Source of the DNA: Actinosynnema pretiosum
GTDB lineage: Bacteria > Actinomycetota > Actinomycetes > Mycobacteriales > Pseudonocardiaceae
DNA: 64,000 nt
Assembly: GCF_024171695.1 (NCBI RefSeq)
Contig: NZ_JAMTCF010000014.1
Location: 1 to 64,000, forward strand
Reading direction: 5' to 3'
In this document: positions 18,475 through 27,851 of the stretch, one piece after another
Numbering within the stretch: the stretch's first letter is position 1
Layout of the letters: each line of letters begins with the position of its first letter
Translations under genes and position numbers: made by a program
Notes under the pieces: model-generated
Database searches by the model: none
Told to the model about the DNA's origin: nothing
Seen by the model: only the letters and a program-made list of their open reading frames with translations

Positions 18475-19478
18475 ACCGGCCAGTGCGTGCGGCGGTGCTC
18501 TCCGCCGGGTCGTGGGGCACCGCGATGTCCAAGATCCTGGGCGATGCCGGGACCGACGTCGTCCTGCACGCCCGCCGCCCCGCGGTGGCCGAGGCGATCA
18601 ACCTCGGCCGCCACAACCCCTCCTACTTCCCGGACGTGGTCCTGCCCGACCGGGTGCGCGCCACCACCGACCCGGCCGACGCGCTGGACGGGGCGGATCT
18701 GCTGGTGCTGTCCATCCCCACCCAGCACCTGCGCGAGAACCTGGCCGCCTGGAAGCCGCTGCTGCCGCCGGAGGTGGTCGTGGTGTCGCTGATGAAGGGC
18801 ATCGAGCTGTCCACCGGGCTGCGGGCCAGCCAGGTCATCTCCGAGACGACCGGTCTGCCCGCCGACCGGGTCGCGGTGATCTCCGGCCCGAACCTGGCCC
18901 GCGAGCTGGTCGACGAACAGCCCGCCGCCACCGCCGTCGCCTGCCCGGACGAGACCGTGGCCCGCTATGTGCAGGCCGCGATCCACGGCCCCTATTTCCG
19001 CCCCTACACCAGCACCGACGTGCTGGGTGCGGAGATCAGCGGGGCGATGAAGAACGTCATCGCCCTGGCCGTGGGCATCGCCACCGGGCAGGGCATGGGC
19101 CACAACACCGCCGCGCTGCTGATCACCCGCGGCCTGGCCGAGACCACCCGACTGGCCACGGCCCTGGGCGCAGCCCCTGCCACCCTGGCCGGCCTGGCAG
19201 GGCTCGGGGACCTGGTGGCCACCTGCACCTCGCCGCTCTCGCGCAACCGCACCTTCGGCCAGCACCTCGGCCGCGGCCTGAGCCCCGAGCAGGCCGCGAT
19301 CGCCACCCGCCAGACCACCGAGGGCGTCAAGACCGCCCGCGCCGTGCTCGACCTCGCCCACGCGCACGGCGTCGACCTGCCGATCACCGCCACGGTGGTC
19401 GCCCTGCTCGACGGGCACCTCACCGCGCCCCAGGCCGCCCACGCGCTGATGGGACGCCCCACCCGCCCGGAACGCTGA
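18471..19478 (+). CDS. gpsA: Glycerol-3-phosphate dehydrogenase (NAD(P)+)
   Basis: The product is 335 residues, the usual GpsA length. GTG at 18471 overlaps the methyltransferase stop (GTGA) and has AGAGGA upstream. The NAD-binding turn is AAVLSAGSWGTAMSKIL; the first glycine of GxGxxG is Ser, which I would not expect to abolish binding. The catalytic segment GAMKNVIALAVG contains the conserved Lys, and LSRNRTFG near the C-terminus is the G3P-binding signature. GpsA interconverts dihydroxyacetone phosphate and sn-glycerol-3-phosphate in the cytoplasm. Its place inside the TfuA/YcaO operon suggests either a dedicated paralogue or simple co-transcription of a housekeeping gene. Confidence 0.88.
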   Translation: MNRPVRAAVLSAGSWGTAMSKILGDAGTDVVLHARRPAVAEAINLGRHNPSYFPDVVLPDRVRATTDPADALDGADLLVLSIPTQHLRENLAAWKPLLPPEVVVVSLMKGIELSTGLRASQVISETTGLPADRVAVISGPNLARELVDEQPAATAVACPDETVARYVQAAIHGPYFRPYTSTDVLGAEISGAMKNVIALAVGIATGQGMGHNTAALLITRGLAETTRLATALGAAPATLAGLAGLGDLVATCTSPLSRNRTFGQHLGRGLSPEQAAIATRQTTEGVKTARAVLDLAHAHGVDLPITATVVALLDGHLTAPQAAHALMGRPTRPER

Positions 19479-19542
19479 GACCCCGCGCCACCCCCGCCCC
19501 GCCCGAGTACCGCATCCTCCGAGACCGGGAGGTCGCTTCGCC

Positions 19543-19914
19543 ATGCCCTCACCCGCGCCACCGACGCTCCAACTCGTGCTGACCGCGGCCGTGGCCGCCT
19601 GGATGCTCGGCGGGTTCCTGCCCGGCCGGTCCCGGTGGACGCGCTGGGCGCGGTGGACGATGTTCTGCCGCTCCACCTTCACCCTGACCACCCTCACCGG
19701 CCACCGCCGCGACAACGGCCGGGTCGAGCCGGTCAACGTCTACGCCCACCTGCCCGAGGGCACCGTCGCCCTGCACCCCACCCGATTACAGGCCCTGCTG
19801 ACCCACCTGACCAGCACGACCGGCCCCTACGAGCGCGTCGACGGCCACGGCCGCGTCCTCTCGGGCGCGGGCGAGCGGCCCATCGAGGTCAGGGACAGCC
19901 GTGTGGTGGGTTGA
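19543..19914 (+). CDS. Small membrane-anchored protein, hypothetical
   Basis: The product is 123 residues. ATG at 19543 has GGGAGG about ten bases upstream. One N-terminal transmembrane helix (LQLVLTAAVAAWMLGGFLPG) is followed by a basic stretch (RSRWTRWARW) and a soluble domain of about 75 residues. Its end overlaps the start of the HTTM-like gene by 14 bases, so the two products probably work together. The arrangement of a small single-pass protein plus an HTTM protein recalls SdpA/SdpB of the Bacillus killing-factor system, but I see no sequence match to SdpA. Confidence 0.6.
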   Translation: MPSPAPPTLQLVLTAAVAAWMLGGFLPGRSRWTRWARWTMFCRSTFTLTTLTGHRRDNGRVEPVNVYAHLPEGTVALHPTRLQALLTHLTSTTGPYERVDGHGRVLSGAGERPIEVRDSRVVG

Positions 19915-20752
19915 GGCGCTGGCCGCCGGGTTCGACCACCCCGTGCGCACCGGCCGGGTGCAACTGTTCCGCCTGGTCTTCGGCACCGTCCTGGCCCTCC
20001 GCTTCGCCCTGGCCCTGGGGTGGGGCGGGTGGAGCAGGCTCGTCCCCGGCTCGCTGGAGGCCGGGCTGGTGCAGCGCAGGCTCGGACCCGTACGGGCCCG
20101 GCTGCTGCTCGTGTCGTACCGGCCGATGCTCCTGGCGCGCCTGGCCGCCGCGCTCGCCCTCGCCACCGGACTGGCCCCGAAGGCGGCGCTGGTGGTGGCG
20201 ATGGCCGGGCTGGCCATGGAGACCGGCTACCTGCGCGCCCCGGCCGCCGTGCGCTACAGCCTGCTGCTCGGCGCCTGCCTGCTGACGGCGGGCGACCTCG
20301 GCCACAGCCCGCTCCCCTCCCCCGGCACCGGGACGGCGAACACGTGGGCACAGTGCCTGATCGTGCTGGTCACCACCGACCTGTACTGGAACTCCGCCTA
20401 CCAGAAGATCTGCTCGCCCCAGTTCCGCAGCGGCCTGCTCCTGGCCCAGACCTTCCACGTCCACCGCGAGGTCGCGCACCTGCTGCCCCCACACCAGAAC
20501 CTCATCCCCACCCTGGTCCTACGCCACGCGGGCGGGTTGGGCGAACGCGACGTTCGACTGTGGCGCGCGGCCTCGATGGCCGCGATCGTCGTGGAGATCG
20601 CGCTGCCCCCGGCGCTATTGCTGCCCCAGACCGCGCCCTGGGCGGTGGCGGCCGGGGTCGTGATGCACGCGGTGTTCACCTGCCTCAAACCCCGCCACAT
20701 GATCACCTTCACCGGGATCACCCTCGGCTCCTACCTCGCGTTCACGCCCTGA
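19901..20752 (+). CDS. HTTM-like multi-pass membrane protein
   Basis: The product is 283 residues. GTG at 19901 lies inside the previous gene. The first helix follows VQLFRLVFGTVLALRFALAL. Further hydrophobic segments alternate with short loops, giving about six to seven membrane passes. The segment TTDLYWNSAYQKICSPQFRS, the H-containing segment QTFHVHREVAHLLPP and the C-terminal VVMHAVFTCLKPRHMITF fit the HTTM (vitamin K-dependent carboxylase N-terminal) superfamily, which includes SdpB. SdpB-type proteins help mature a secreted peptide toxin. As the last gene of the peptide operon it may take part in maturation, export or immunity (inference). It overlaps the convergent Nudix gene by 22 bases. 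Confidence 0.65.
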   Translation: MWWVEALAAGFDHPVRTGRVQLFRLVFGTVLALRFALALGWGGWSRLVPGSLEAGLVQRRLGPVRARLLLVSYRPMLLARLAAALALATGLAPKAALVVAMAGLAMETGYLRAPAAVRYSLLLGACLLTAGDLGHSPLPSPGTGTANTWAQCLIVLVTTDLYWNSAYQKICSPQFRSGLLLAQTFHVHREVAHLLPPHQNLIPTLVLRHAGGLGERDVRLWRAASMAAIVVEIALPPALLLPQTAPWAVAAGVVMHAVFTCLKPRHMITFTGITLGSYLAFTP

Positions 20753-21207
20753 TCTGGCAGCGCGGCGGCGTCCACGCCGAGCACCAGCGCGTTGCGCACC
20801 ACGAACTCCGCCAGTCCCACCGGGCGCAAGTCCAGGCCCTCCAGCCCGTCCAGCGGCACCACGTCCGGCTCGAACAGCCCGTAGGAGGGGTGGGTGGGCT
20901 CGTCGCCGGTGCGCGCGGCGAAATCCATCGTGACCAGCCGGGCCAGGTGGACGTGCGCCACGCACGCCCCGCCCTCGGTCGGGTCGGTGGCCAGCCACAC
21001 CTGCTCGCCCACCACGGCGACCGCGCCCAACTCCTCGAGAAGCTCGCGCGCCACGGTGGCGCGGTGGTCGGCGTCGCCCGGCTCGACCCCGCCCCCGGCG
21101 AGCACCCAGTACGGGGCCTGGCCGGGGCGGGTCCGGCGGATCAGCACCAGGCGCCCGTCGGCGTCGAACAGCAGCGCCCGCGCCGAGCGGCGCACGATGT
21201 CGGTCAC
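20731..21207 (-). CDS. Nudix hydrolase
   Basis: The product is 158 residues; GTG at 21207 is chosen because VTDIVRRSARALLFDADGRL is the natural family start. The Nudix box reads GGVEPGDADHRATVARELLE followed by ELGA, keeping G, E, RE and EE for Mg binding, with Asp instead of Glu at the GE position. These enzymes hydrolyse nucleoside diphosphate-linked substrates; the specificity cannot be told. The upstream minus-strand sequence to 22059 is open but shadow-like. The gene converges on, and slightly overlaps, the HTTM-like gene. Confidence 0.85.
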   Translation of the reverse strand: MTDIVRRSARALLFDADGRLVLIRRTRPGQAPYWVLAGGGVEPGDADHRATVARELLEELGAVAVVGEQVWLATDPTEGGACVAHVHLARLVTMDFAARTGDEPTHPSYGLFEPDVVPLDGLEGLDLRPVGLAEFVVRNALVLGVDAAALPDQGVNAR

Positions 21208-22409
21208 CGCGGCAGGGTAGCGACGAGCAACCCTTACGGGTGGGGCGGCCGCTCCCGCACCCGTAGTCCACGGCCAGCCGGTCGAGGGTGGTGCTTCCGT
21301 GCAGGCGCGGCTGGCCGGGATGCCCGCGTTGGCCGCATCGCCGGTCGCCTCCGCAGCGCACGCCGCCGGACGCGCGGCGGCACCGGAGCACACAGCCGGG
21401 CCGGCCAGGCGCACGGGCGGACACGACAGCGAAGCCTCCAGCTCCCCCGGCACCAGGGTGAGCAGGTCCAACGCGAGTCGGGTCTCACGCCACCGCACGG
21501 CCGTGTCGTCGCGGTCGCCCCGGCGCGGGGCCAGGTCCAACACCGGCACCCTGGACCGGAGGACCGGAGGACCGGGCCAAAGGGCGGGGTCGGTACCACC
21601 GTCACCAGGGCCTGGTCGGTGACCGGCAGAGGCAAGCGCACCACCGGCAACACCTCCGCGGCGCGCGCCGCGACGTCGCCCGCAGCGGCGGGCCGGGCCC
21701 GCCGCATCAGCGGCAGCACCGGCGCGACGAGCGCGATCCGCGCCCACCCGGCGCCCGCTGGGAGCGCGGCCCCGATCGGCCGCGTCGGCATCGTGACCAC
21801 TCCGACCGACCGACCCGGCCGTCGCGAGGGCGGCGCCGGCGGCGCTCGAGCGGGCCAGGGCCACAAGGCCGCAGTAGCCCGTCACCGGTGCGCCACGCCG
21901 CCTGCTGTCGGGCAGACCTCGCGCGTGCGCCGCAGGGAAGGGGTTGCGGCCGCGCTGGTCCCCTCGATCTCGACCGCGCCCTCGCCCGCGCCCTCGATCT
22001 CGATTCCGCACGTACTCGAGCCCGAACTCTCCCCAGCCGGATCGACGACGTGGTGTCACAGGTTCGAATCGACTACATCAATGCCCTGGCGGCCGATCGG
22101 GCCACAAAGGGCCTGGACGAGAATGATCATCTGAAAGCGGTCGAGCTCATGGAAGCGGTCGCGGACGTGACGGACGCCGACCTGGAGGACGTCGACCTGG
22201 AGGGCGTGCCGTTAGAGGGGGTTCGCTGTTCCAGCACGACCCGCTGGCCACCGGCCTGGCGCGACCGGGTGTGGAACAACTCGCCCCGGATCGGACCCGA
22301 CCTGTGGATGATCGGCCCCTGGACCCAGGGAATGGACCACTACGTCATGACTAGTTAAGGTGCCGCAGGGCACGTGCAGGCCACTGCAGGGCGTAGGGCC
22401 TTGTGGGTC
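21208..22409. other. Gene-poor stretch with one coding remnant
   Basis: Most of this stretch shows no supportable gene. On the plus strand, about 22020-22358, the end of a frame is protein-like (RIDYINALAADRATKG, DLEGVPLEGVRCSSTTRWP, ending IGPWTQGMDHYVMTS). The pattern of a DLxGVxW-like repeat followed by S-TRWP is a common C-terminus of large actinobacterial proteins. It is most likely the 3' remnant of a deleted gene. Confidence 0.45.
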
Positions 22410-24374
22410 TCACGTCCTGGAGTTCGTGAGGTGTTTTCCCAGGTAGCCCACGTAGATTGTGCCGGTGCGCGTGGGCGCGGTGTCGTCGTGCAGGTGAAGA
22501 CGCGGGTGTCCTTCCCGGTCGCCGATGCGGACGTGTTCGAGCATCAGCACCATCTTCTGCGTGTCGTCCTCGTCGGGGACCGGGAACAGGCGCTCGGCGC
22601 GCCAGGCGGGGTTGTCGAGCACGGTGCGGGACTCGGTGGGGGCGTGGATCGTGCGGGGGTAGCGGCGTCCGGGCCAGCGTTCGGGCCGCTCGAGGTAGGC
22701 GTGCAGGTTCGCCGGGGCCTGCCCGTCGGCGGCGGCCCGGAGCCCGGCGTAGTCGTACAGCGCCACCAGCACGCTCCAGGCGCGGCGCAGCCACGGCGGC
22801 CGCGCCGCCAGGGTCGCGGTGCTCTCCTCCAGCAGGGGGGACAGCCACACCCGCTCGCCCAGCCGCTCGCGCCCCTCACGCAGCAGGTCCCGCCAGGTGG
22901 TGAACACCGGCTCCAGCTCCGGGCCCAGGCCCGGCCCGGACGACACGGCGGTGTCGCCGCGCTCGTGTGCCCGCGCGGTCAGGTACTCGATCCGGCGCAG
23001 CGCCGCGTCCAACTCGGCGCCCAGGGCGTCGACGTCAGTGTGCGCGGCGTCGCGTTCGGCCTCCGCCCGCTCGGCGCGCCCGCGCAGCAGCAACCGTTCC
23101 TCGCGCCAGGCGGCGACGTCCGGTGAGGGGCGACCGGCCTGTCGGGCCCGTGCGTCCGCGAGCGCGCGCACCAGCAGTTCCCGTCGCCGCGCCAGGTTGT
23201 CCCGCTGGGCACGTACCTGAGCGGTCTCGGCCCGCTGCCGCTCCAGGCGGTCGGTCAGGTCGGCCAGCCACCCGTGCCCGTGCTCCCGGCCCTCCTGCGG
23301 CGCGGCCCCATCCTCATCGCCGGGCTCGTCCCTCCCGCGAGCCCGGTCCGCGACAAGGTTGTCGAGGACGCCGTGCCCGCGCCGCTCGCTCTTCTCGGGT
23401 GTGGGGGCCGCGGGGAGGCCGCCGAAGAGGTCTTGCCGCCACCGCGTGCCCGTGCCCGCCCACGCGCGGAGCTCGTCCCGGTCCGGGCTCCGCATCCCCT
23501 GCGGGGTGTCCACCGGGAAGGGGTGGTGCAGCACGGCGGTCATCTCCTCCAGCAGGTCGGGCGCGTGCGCGTGCCCGGTCTCGTCGAACGCGTCCAGCCG
23601 CTTGCGCTGGAGCAGCAGGATCGCCTCGCCGAGCGCGACCGTCCAGGAGAGGTCGGCGCGCGGGTCTGAGGGGATCCGGATCGTCGCGCCGGCCCGCAAC
23701 CCCTGTCCGTCGTGGTAGAGGCCGCGCGCGCTGCCCACGACCAGCCTGGCGGTCGAGGGCAGCGCGCGGTTGAGCCTGTGCAGGGCACCGCCGTGGACGG
23801 CGACGACGCTCACCACGCCCTGCAGACGCGAGGCGATCTCCGGAAAGAACCCGCCGGAGCACAGCTCGGCGCGGCTGCCCGGTTTGAGGGCGAGCAGCAG
23901 CACCGCGGCGGCGCGATCCGAGGCCAGCCGCCGCACCAGCTCCTGCCCCTCGTCCCCCTCGAACACGGTGATCCCGGTGTAGCCCAGGCCCGCGACGGCG
24001 TCGACGACCTTGAGACCGGCCAGGCCATAGTCCCGGTACGGGGCCCCGTGCCGCAGGACGTCCCACCGGGCCCCGGACGACGGGCAGGCCAGCACCGACA
24101 GCCGCCACCACCGGCCGGGACCCGCGCACGGTTCCGGGCGCACGTCCACCACCGTGCGCACCGCGACGGCGTGCCCCTGCCCGCGGGGGCACCCCCACCA
24201 GCGGTGGGCGTCCGGGGCGCCGGGCACCCTGGTGTGGGCGAGCACCTGCGTGCCGCGGTCCTCGGCGGCCAACAGGGACGCGACCCGCTCGGGCAGGTCC
24301 GGCTCCGGCGAGACCCCCGTGCTCCACCACCGCGCCCCGGCATCGCGGGGGACGACGACGTCGGTGTCGGGCAT
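22410..24374 (-). CDS. Large unrecognised protein with coiled coil and conserved-looking C-terminal domain
   Basis: The product is 654 residues. ATG at 24374 has GGGGAGG seven bases upstream. The N-terminal 300 residues look alpha/beta (for example GLAGLKVVDAVAGLGYTGIT and RLQGVVSVVAVHGGALHRLN). A charged arginine/glutamate-rich coiled coil spans about residues 370-480 (DRLERQRAETAQVRAQRDNL and similar). The C-terminal domain of about 160 residues ends FPVPDEDDTQKMVLMLEHV, then RLHLHDDT, then IYVGYLGKHLTNSRT. I recognise no family or catalytic motif. An orphan multidomain protein with a coiled-coil middle next to a restriction enzyme and HEPN genes could be a defence effector (inference). Confidence 0.7.
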   Translation of the reverse strand: MPDTDVVVPRDAGARWWSTGVSPEPDLPERVASLLAAEDRGTQVLAHTRVPGAPDAHRWWGCPRGQGHAVAVRTVVDVRPEPCAGPGRWWRLSVLACPSSGARWDVLRHGAPYRDYGLAGLKVVDAVAGLGYTGITVFEGDEGQELVRRLASDRAAAVLLLALKPGSRAELCSGGFFPEIASRLQGVVSVVAVHGGALHRLNRALPSTARLVVGSARGLYHDGQGLRAGATIRIPSDPRADLSWTVALGEAILLLQRKRLDAFDETGHAHAPDLLEEMTAVLHHPFPVDTPQGMRSPDRDELRAWAGTGTRWRQDLFGGLPAAPTPEKSERRGHGVLDNLVADRARGRDEPGDEDGAAPQEGREHGHGWLADLTDRLERQRAETAQVRAQRDNLARRRELLVRALADARARQAGRPSPDVAAWREERLLLRGRAERAEAERDAAHTDVDALGAELDAALRRIEYLTARAHERGDTAVSSGPGLGPELEPVFTTWRDLLREGRERLGERVWLSPLLEESTATLAARPPWLRRAWSVLVALYDYAGLRAAADGQAPANLHAYLERPERWPGRRYPRTIHAPTESRTVLDNPAWRAERLFPVPDEDDTQKMVLMLEHVRIGDREGHPRLHLHDDTAPTRTGTIYVGYLGKHLTNSRT

Positions 24375-24605
24375 GAAAATCCTCCCCTGTCACCCTGATG
24401 GGCATCGCGCGTGCGGCATGTCGTGTGTCGGCAGTGGAAAGCGGCCAGGTTACAGTCGCCACCTGCGGCCGGACGCGCACGCCGCCCACCGAGGTCGACC
24501 CAGCCCGCGCCCGGCAGGCCCCATCGGTCAAGGTCTCTAGGGGCCCGCGTCCCCTGGTTCCGCCGTGCCGCGGACAGGCGCGGGATGTCCGGGAAAGCAC
24601 GAGCG

Positions 24606-25405
24606 ATGCCCCGCAAGCAGAGCACCGCCACCCGCAGGGCCCGCGCCCTAACACGCGCGGGCACCCACCGCTACACCGACGCCCTGCGCCGAAGCGGCGC
24701 CCCGCCCGTGGCGGCGCGCAAGAGCGTCTGGGACCAAGGCGCGGCCGACGCCGCGCTGGCGCGCGCGTTGCGCCGGGCCGGGCTGGTCGAGGACGCCGAG
24801 CACCTGCAATCGGTGGTGGACTACGAGGCGCCCGACGACCTGTCTGCGACCGGGTGGGCCTCCAGTACGAGGGGGATGTGCTGTCCGCGGTGGCGAACGC
24901 GCTGGCCGCCGTCGCCACCCGGCCCGGCGTGCGGTTCCTGGCCTCGGCCGTGGCCGACGTGATCGACAACCGGAACCTGGGGTTCGCCGCCGACACGGTG
25001 CGCTACATGACCGTGGAGGACGTGGACGGGCACCGGGCGGCCCCGGCGGCCTGGCAGGCCAGGCGGGCGCTGTGGGCACTGCGCGCGGCCAGCCAGGTCC
25101 CCCGCGGCGGGGACCACGAGTGGCACGCCTGCATGGCTCTGCTCTGCCGGGTCGGTAAGCACGCCGCGCAGGCCGCTCAGTGCCCGGACCGGCACCGCTG
25201 CCGGGTGCGGATAGAACCCGCGCCACCGGCACAGTGGCGCGCGCTGCTGCGCGAGCGGTACCCGGACCGGCCGGAACTGCACCACCCGCCGCTGGACACC
25301 CAGGTCATTCACTGCACCGGGTGCGGCGAACTGCGCGCCACCACCCCCGGACAGGACCACGACCCCTGGCAGGGGCACGCGGACACCCCTGCGGAGGCGC
25401 ACTGA
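24606..25405 (+). pseudogene. Hypothetical protein gene with one frameshift
   Basis: ATG at 24606 starts MPRKQSTATRRARALTRAGT and continues to EAPDDL near 24845. The protein-like sequence then jumps to the next frame (VCDRVGLQYEGDVLSAVANA) and runs to the stop at 25405. The C-terminal end has a cysteine pair (HCTGCGELRATTPG) that may bind zinc. Joined, it would be about 265 residues. A single base change near 24845 restores the frame, so this is a recent mutation or an assembly error. No function is recognised. Confidence 0.6.
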
Positions 25406-25455
25406 ACCGCTGGCGCCTGTCACCGCCACGCCGACGCCCAAGGATCGCCGACCGG

Positions 25456-25515
25456 TGAGGCCGCGCATCCCACTGTCGCAGGTTCGCGGTCACAGTGACA
25501 GTGTGTGACGACAGG
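25456..25515. promoter_or_regulatory. Conserved block shared with 32700-32760 (copy A)
   Basis: The plus-strand segment GGTGAGGCCGCGCATCCCAC, followed by TGTCGCAGGTTC, differs by only a few bases from the block near 32700. It lies 80-140 bases upstream of the Mrr-like gene. Read on the minus strand it would encode NLRQWDARPHR after an ATG at 25493. It may be a shared regulatory sequence or a tiny leader ORF. Confidence 0.45.
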
Positions 25516-25597
25516 ATCGTGAGGTTGTGCCGCGTGACGGCGCTGATCGAGCTGCCGTCCTACGATCTTCCCCACCTCAAGAGGCAAGGGGGACGGA

Positions 25598-26845
25598 ATG
25601 GCTGACACTGGAGACGTCTGCTCTCGGGTCGTTGGTGAGATCACCTCTATGGCCGCCGAGGAGACTTCCAGCCCGACACGCCTGCTGGCCGTCTTGAACG
25701 CTGGCGGTCAGCAGGCTCTGGCCGCCGCCATCGGCGACATGGTGCGTGCCTGGCTGACGGAGCACGGCTGGGCGGACAGTCTTGAGCAGGTCTCCTTCAC
25801 GACCTACCAAGATTTCCTTTCACTTCCTCCTGCGGACTGGCCGGTGGCGGCGATTATGCTGAACGGCGACTACGGGGTCGAGGACCGGGTTCTCACGGAG
25901 GGTGAAGGCGACTTTTGGGGGTGGCTGGAGGCGCACGGCCTTCACGTCGAGACCAGGTCCCATGGTGTGCACGAAATCAGCGTCCCCGACGATGCACCGT
26001 CGAGCGCGGGGTTGCGTGACCGGCTGACCACGCTGCAGGCTTTCGAGTGGAACGCACACCTCGTGACACCCGACTACACGACAATTTATCACACCGTTTT
26101 CGAGCACTTCGGGCGCCATCCGCAACACCTCGGCGATCTGGATTGGCGTGGCTTTGAAAACCTATGCGCCTCCGTATTCGAGGCCCAGAACTACACCACC
26201 GTGCTCGGCAAGGGAGGCAACGACGGCGGCGTCGACATCCGCCTCACGGAGCACCCCGTCTACGGCGAGCGACTGACGGTTGTCCAGGTGAAGCGGTACA
26301 AGAAAAAGATCGACATTCAACTGGTCTCGTCGATCCTCGGCGTGGCCCACGCCGAAGGCGCCGCTCGAAGCCTGTTCGTCACCTCCAGCAGCTTCCTGCC
26401 ATCGGCCAGGAAGTTCGCCCAAGCCAACGTCGGTTCGATCCCGCTCGACCTCGCCGACGGCCAGCAAGTCGCTGAATGGTGTCGCGGACTGCTCCCCAGC
26501 CCCGACGCGCTTCGTCGACAAGCGGCATCGTGGACCCCCAAGAAGGCAAAAATCATTGTCGCCGCCGTCGGCGTCGGGATGACCAACTGGAAATGGGCTG
26601 CTGTAGTCGCGGAGACGCCGTTGGCTGCTCGCCTGATTCCACTCAATGCCCTTCGGGTCCGGTCGCATGCCGACCCCATGGTCGGCACCGAAACCCCCGA
26701 CCTGCCAGGCGGGACGCCCACAGCAGAGCACTCCTGGACCGCCCGCCGCTCAAAGAGCGGAGGCGGAGACGAGTACCACGGTGACGACGGTCGGTTCTAC
26801 CAGGTTTGGGACAAAAAACCGCGCTATTTCGACGACGCAGACTGA
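25598..26845 (+). CDS. Mrr-like restriction endonuclease
   Basis: The product is 415 residues; ATG at 25598 follows a GGGGGA tract. The N-terminal 170 residues are an unrecognised, probably sensor/target, domain. Residues 182-290 form an Mrr_cat PD-(D/E)XK nuclease: WRGFENLCASVFEAQNY (E187), GGNDGGVDI (D213), VVQVKRYKKK (Q230-x-K232), then VSSILGVAHAEGAARSLFVT. This is the Q-x-K active-site variant common in Mrr proteins. The C-terminal 120 residues have one weakly hydrophobic stretch and a polar tail. Mrr enzymes cut methylated or otherwise foreign DNA. It stands alone, with a conserved block upstream. Confidence 0.88.
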   Translation: MADTGDVCSRVVGEITSMAAEETSSPTRLLAVLNAGGQQALAAAIGDMVRAWLTEHGWADSLEQVSFTTYQDFLSLPPADWPVAAIMLNGDYGVEDRVLTEGEGDFWGWLEAHGLHVETRSHGVHEISVPDDAPSSAGLRDRLTTLQAFEWNAHLVTPDYTTIYHTVFEHFGRHPQHLGDLDWRGFENLCASVFEAQNYTTVLGKGGNDGGVDIRLTEHPVYGERLTVVQVKRYKKKIDIQLVSSILGVAHAEGAARSLFVTSSSFLPSARKFAQANVGSIPLDLADGQQVAEWCRGLLPSPDALRRQAASWTPKKAKIIVAAVGVGMTNWKWAAVVAETPLAARLIPLNALRVRSHADPMVGTETPDLPGGTPTAEHSWTARRSKSGGGDEYHGDDGRFYQVWDKKPRYFDDAD

Positions 26846-26949
26846 GGATATTCAAAAAGAACTTCCACCGCTCCTTACCTGTCATCGCCGGCGGGATAGA
26901 TTGATGAGAACGCGCATTCAACCATCGCGAGTCCGATCGTGAGTTGGCA

Positions 26950-27420
26950 GTCTGTGTTCGGCGATGGTCCTGCACCTGGGTACTCACCGCCGCCGGCTAC
27001 GACGGTCGTAGAGCCGCCAAGCCTCGATCAACAGCAGCCACCACGAGCGGGGCGAGCGAGCCGATCCACCGGTAGTCCTGGGCAGTCTCGCCCTCACGCG
27101 CGATGGTGGTGTCGGCGCGGCGCAGGCAGTCGGTCGCCGCGCGCGTCATCGGGGGAGGGTGTGGCCGCGGGCCTCGAGCAGCGCCAGCAGCGAGGTCAGG
27201 CGCGTATCGCGCAGCGCCCGGCGACCTGGGGGTGGGCGTGGCGGGCGTGGACGATGGCGATGGCGATGGCGTCGCGGGGCCGGTTCAGGACGGTGGCCTG
27301 GCGCTGAGGTGGCTGAGCGCGTCGACGGCGAGCGCGTGGTCGCCGGTCAGGTGCCCGGCCAGGCACAGCGCGTGGGCCAGGGGCTGCCGGTCGGCGTCGT
27401 AGGCTGGCTACGCGGTGGTC
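26950..27420 (-). pseudogene. TPR-regulator remnant
   Basis: On the minus strand a protein-like fragment reads ADRQPLAHALCLAGHLTGDH and ALAVDALSHLSA, then TIAREGETAQDYRWIGSLAP in a shifted frame. This is typical of the end of actinobacterial TPR regulators, but stops and shifts interrupt it. It has no start codon in context. Confidence 0.4.
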
Positions 27421-27566
27421 AGCGCGAGCACGCCGAGCCGCCGAGCCTCGCGGACCTGCCCGGGCTGTGGTGCGGCGGGCGGTGCAAGGTCGGCGTGGCC
27501 GATGTTGGTAGCCCTCAACTGGAAGCCGAGTTCGACGCTCCGGCCCCCTGTCCGAGGTGTCGGAGG

Positions 27567-27851
27567 TCAGCCTGCGGCGGGTGGCTCGGTGATCGCGCGC
27601 CGAGGCTTCGTGGCAGTCGTCGCGCCTGGAGGTGGTGTGGTGCCGTGGCGCCAGGTGGTGACGAGCAGGGCGAGTCGTTGCGGGCGGTCGTGGTCGGCGA
27701 GGACCCAGCAGATCGCGATGGTCGGGGCGAGGATGGCGATGATCAGCAGGGCGGCGCCGACCCATCCCGCCGCGAGGGCTGCGGCCACCATGCCGCCAGC
27801 GCCACCGGTCATGCCGATGGTTTTGACGGTCCTGGCCGACGGGCCTCTCAT
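27567..27851 (-). CDS. Small two-helix membrane protein
   Basis: The product is 94 residues. Its ATG at 27851 shares one base with the stop of the upstream gene (TGATG). Two hydrophobic helices (GMVAAALAAGWVGAALLII and ILAPTIAICWVLA) are followed by a basic cytoplasmic tail. It is the third gene of a PadR-membrane-membrane operon. No function is recognised. Confidence 0.65.
   Translation of the reverse strand: MRGPSARTVKTIGMTGGAGGMVAAALAAGWVGAALLIIAILAPTIAICWVLADHDRPQRLALLVTTWRHGTTPPPGATTATKPRRAITEPPAAG

Noticed and set aside
20731-22059. 442-codon minus-strand frame ending in the Nudix domain
   Set aside because: The first ~285 residues have shadow-like composition. The natural Nudix start is the GTG at 21207.
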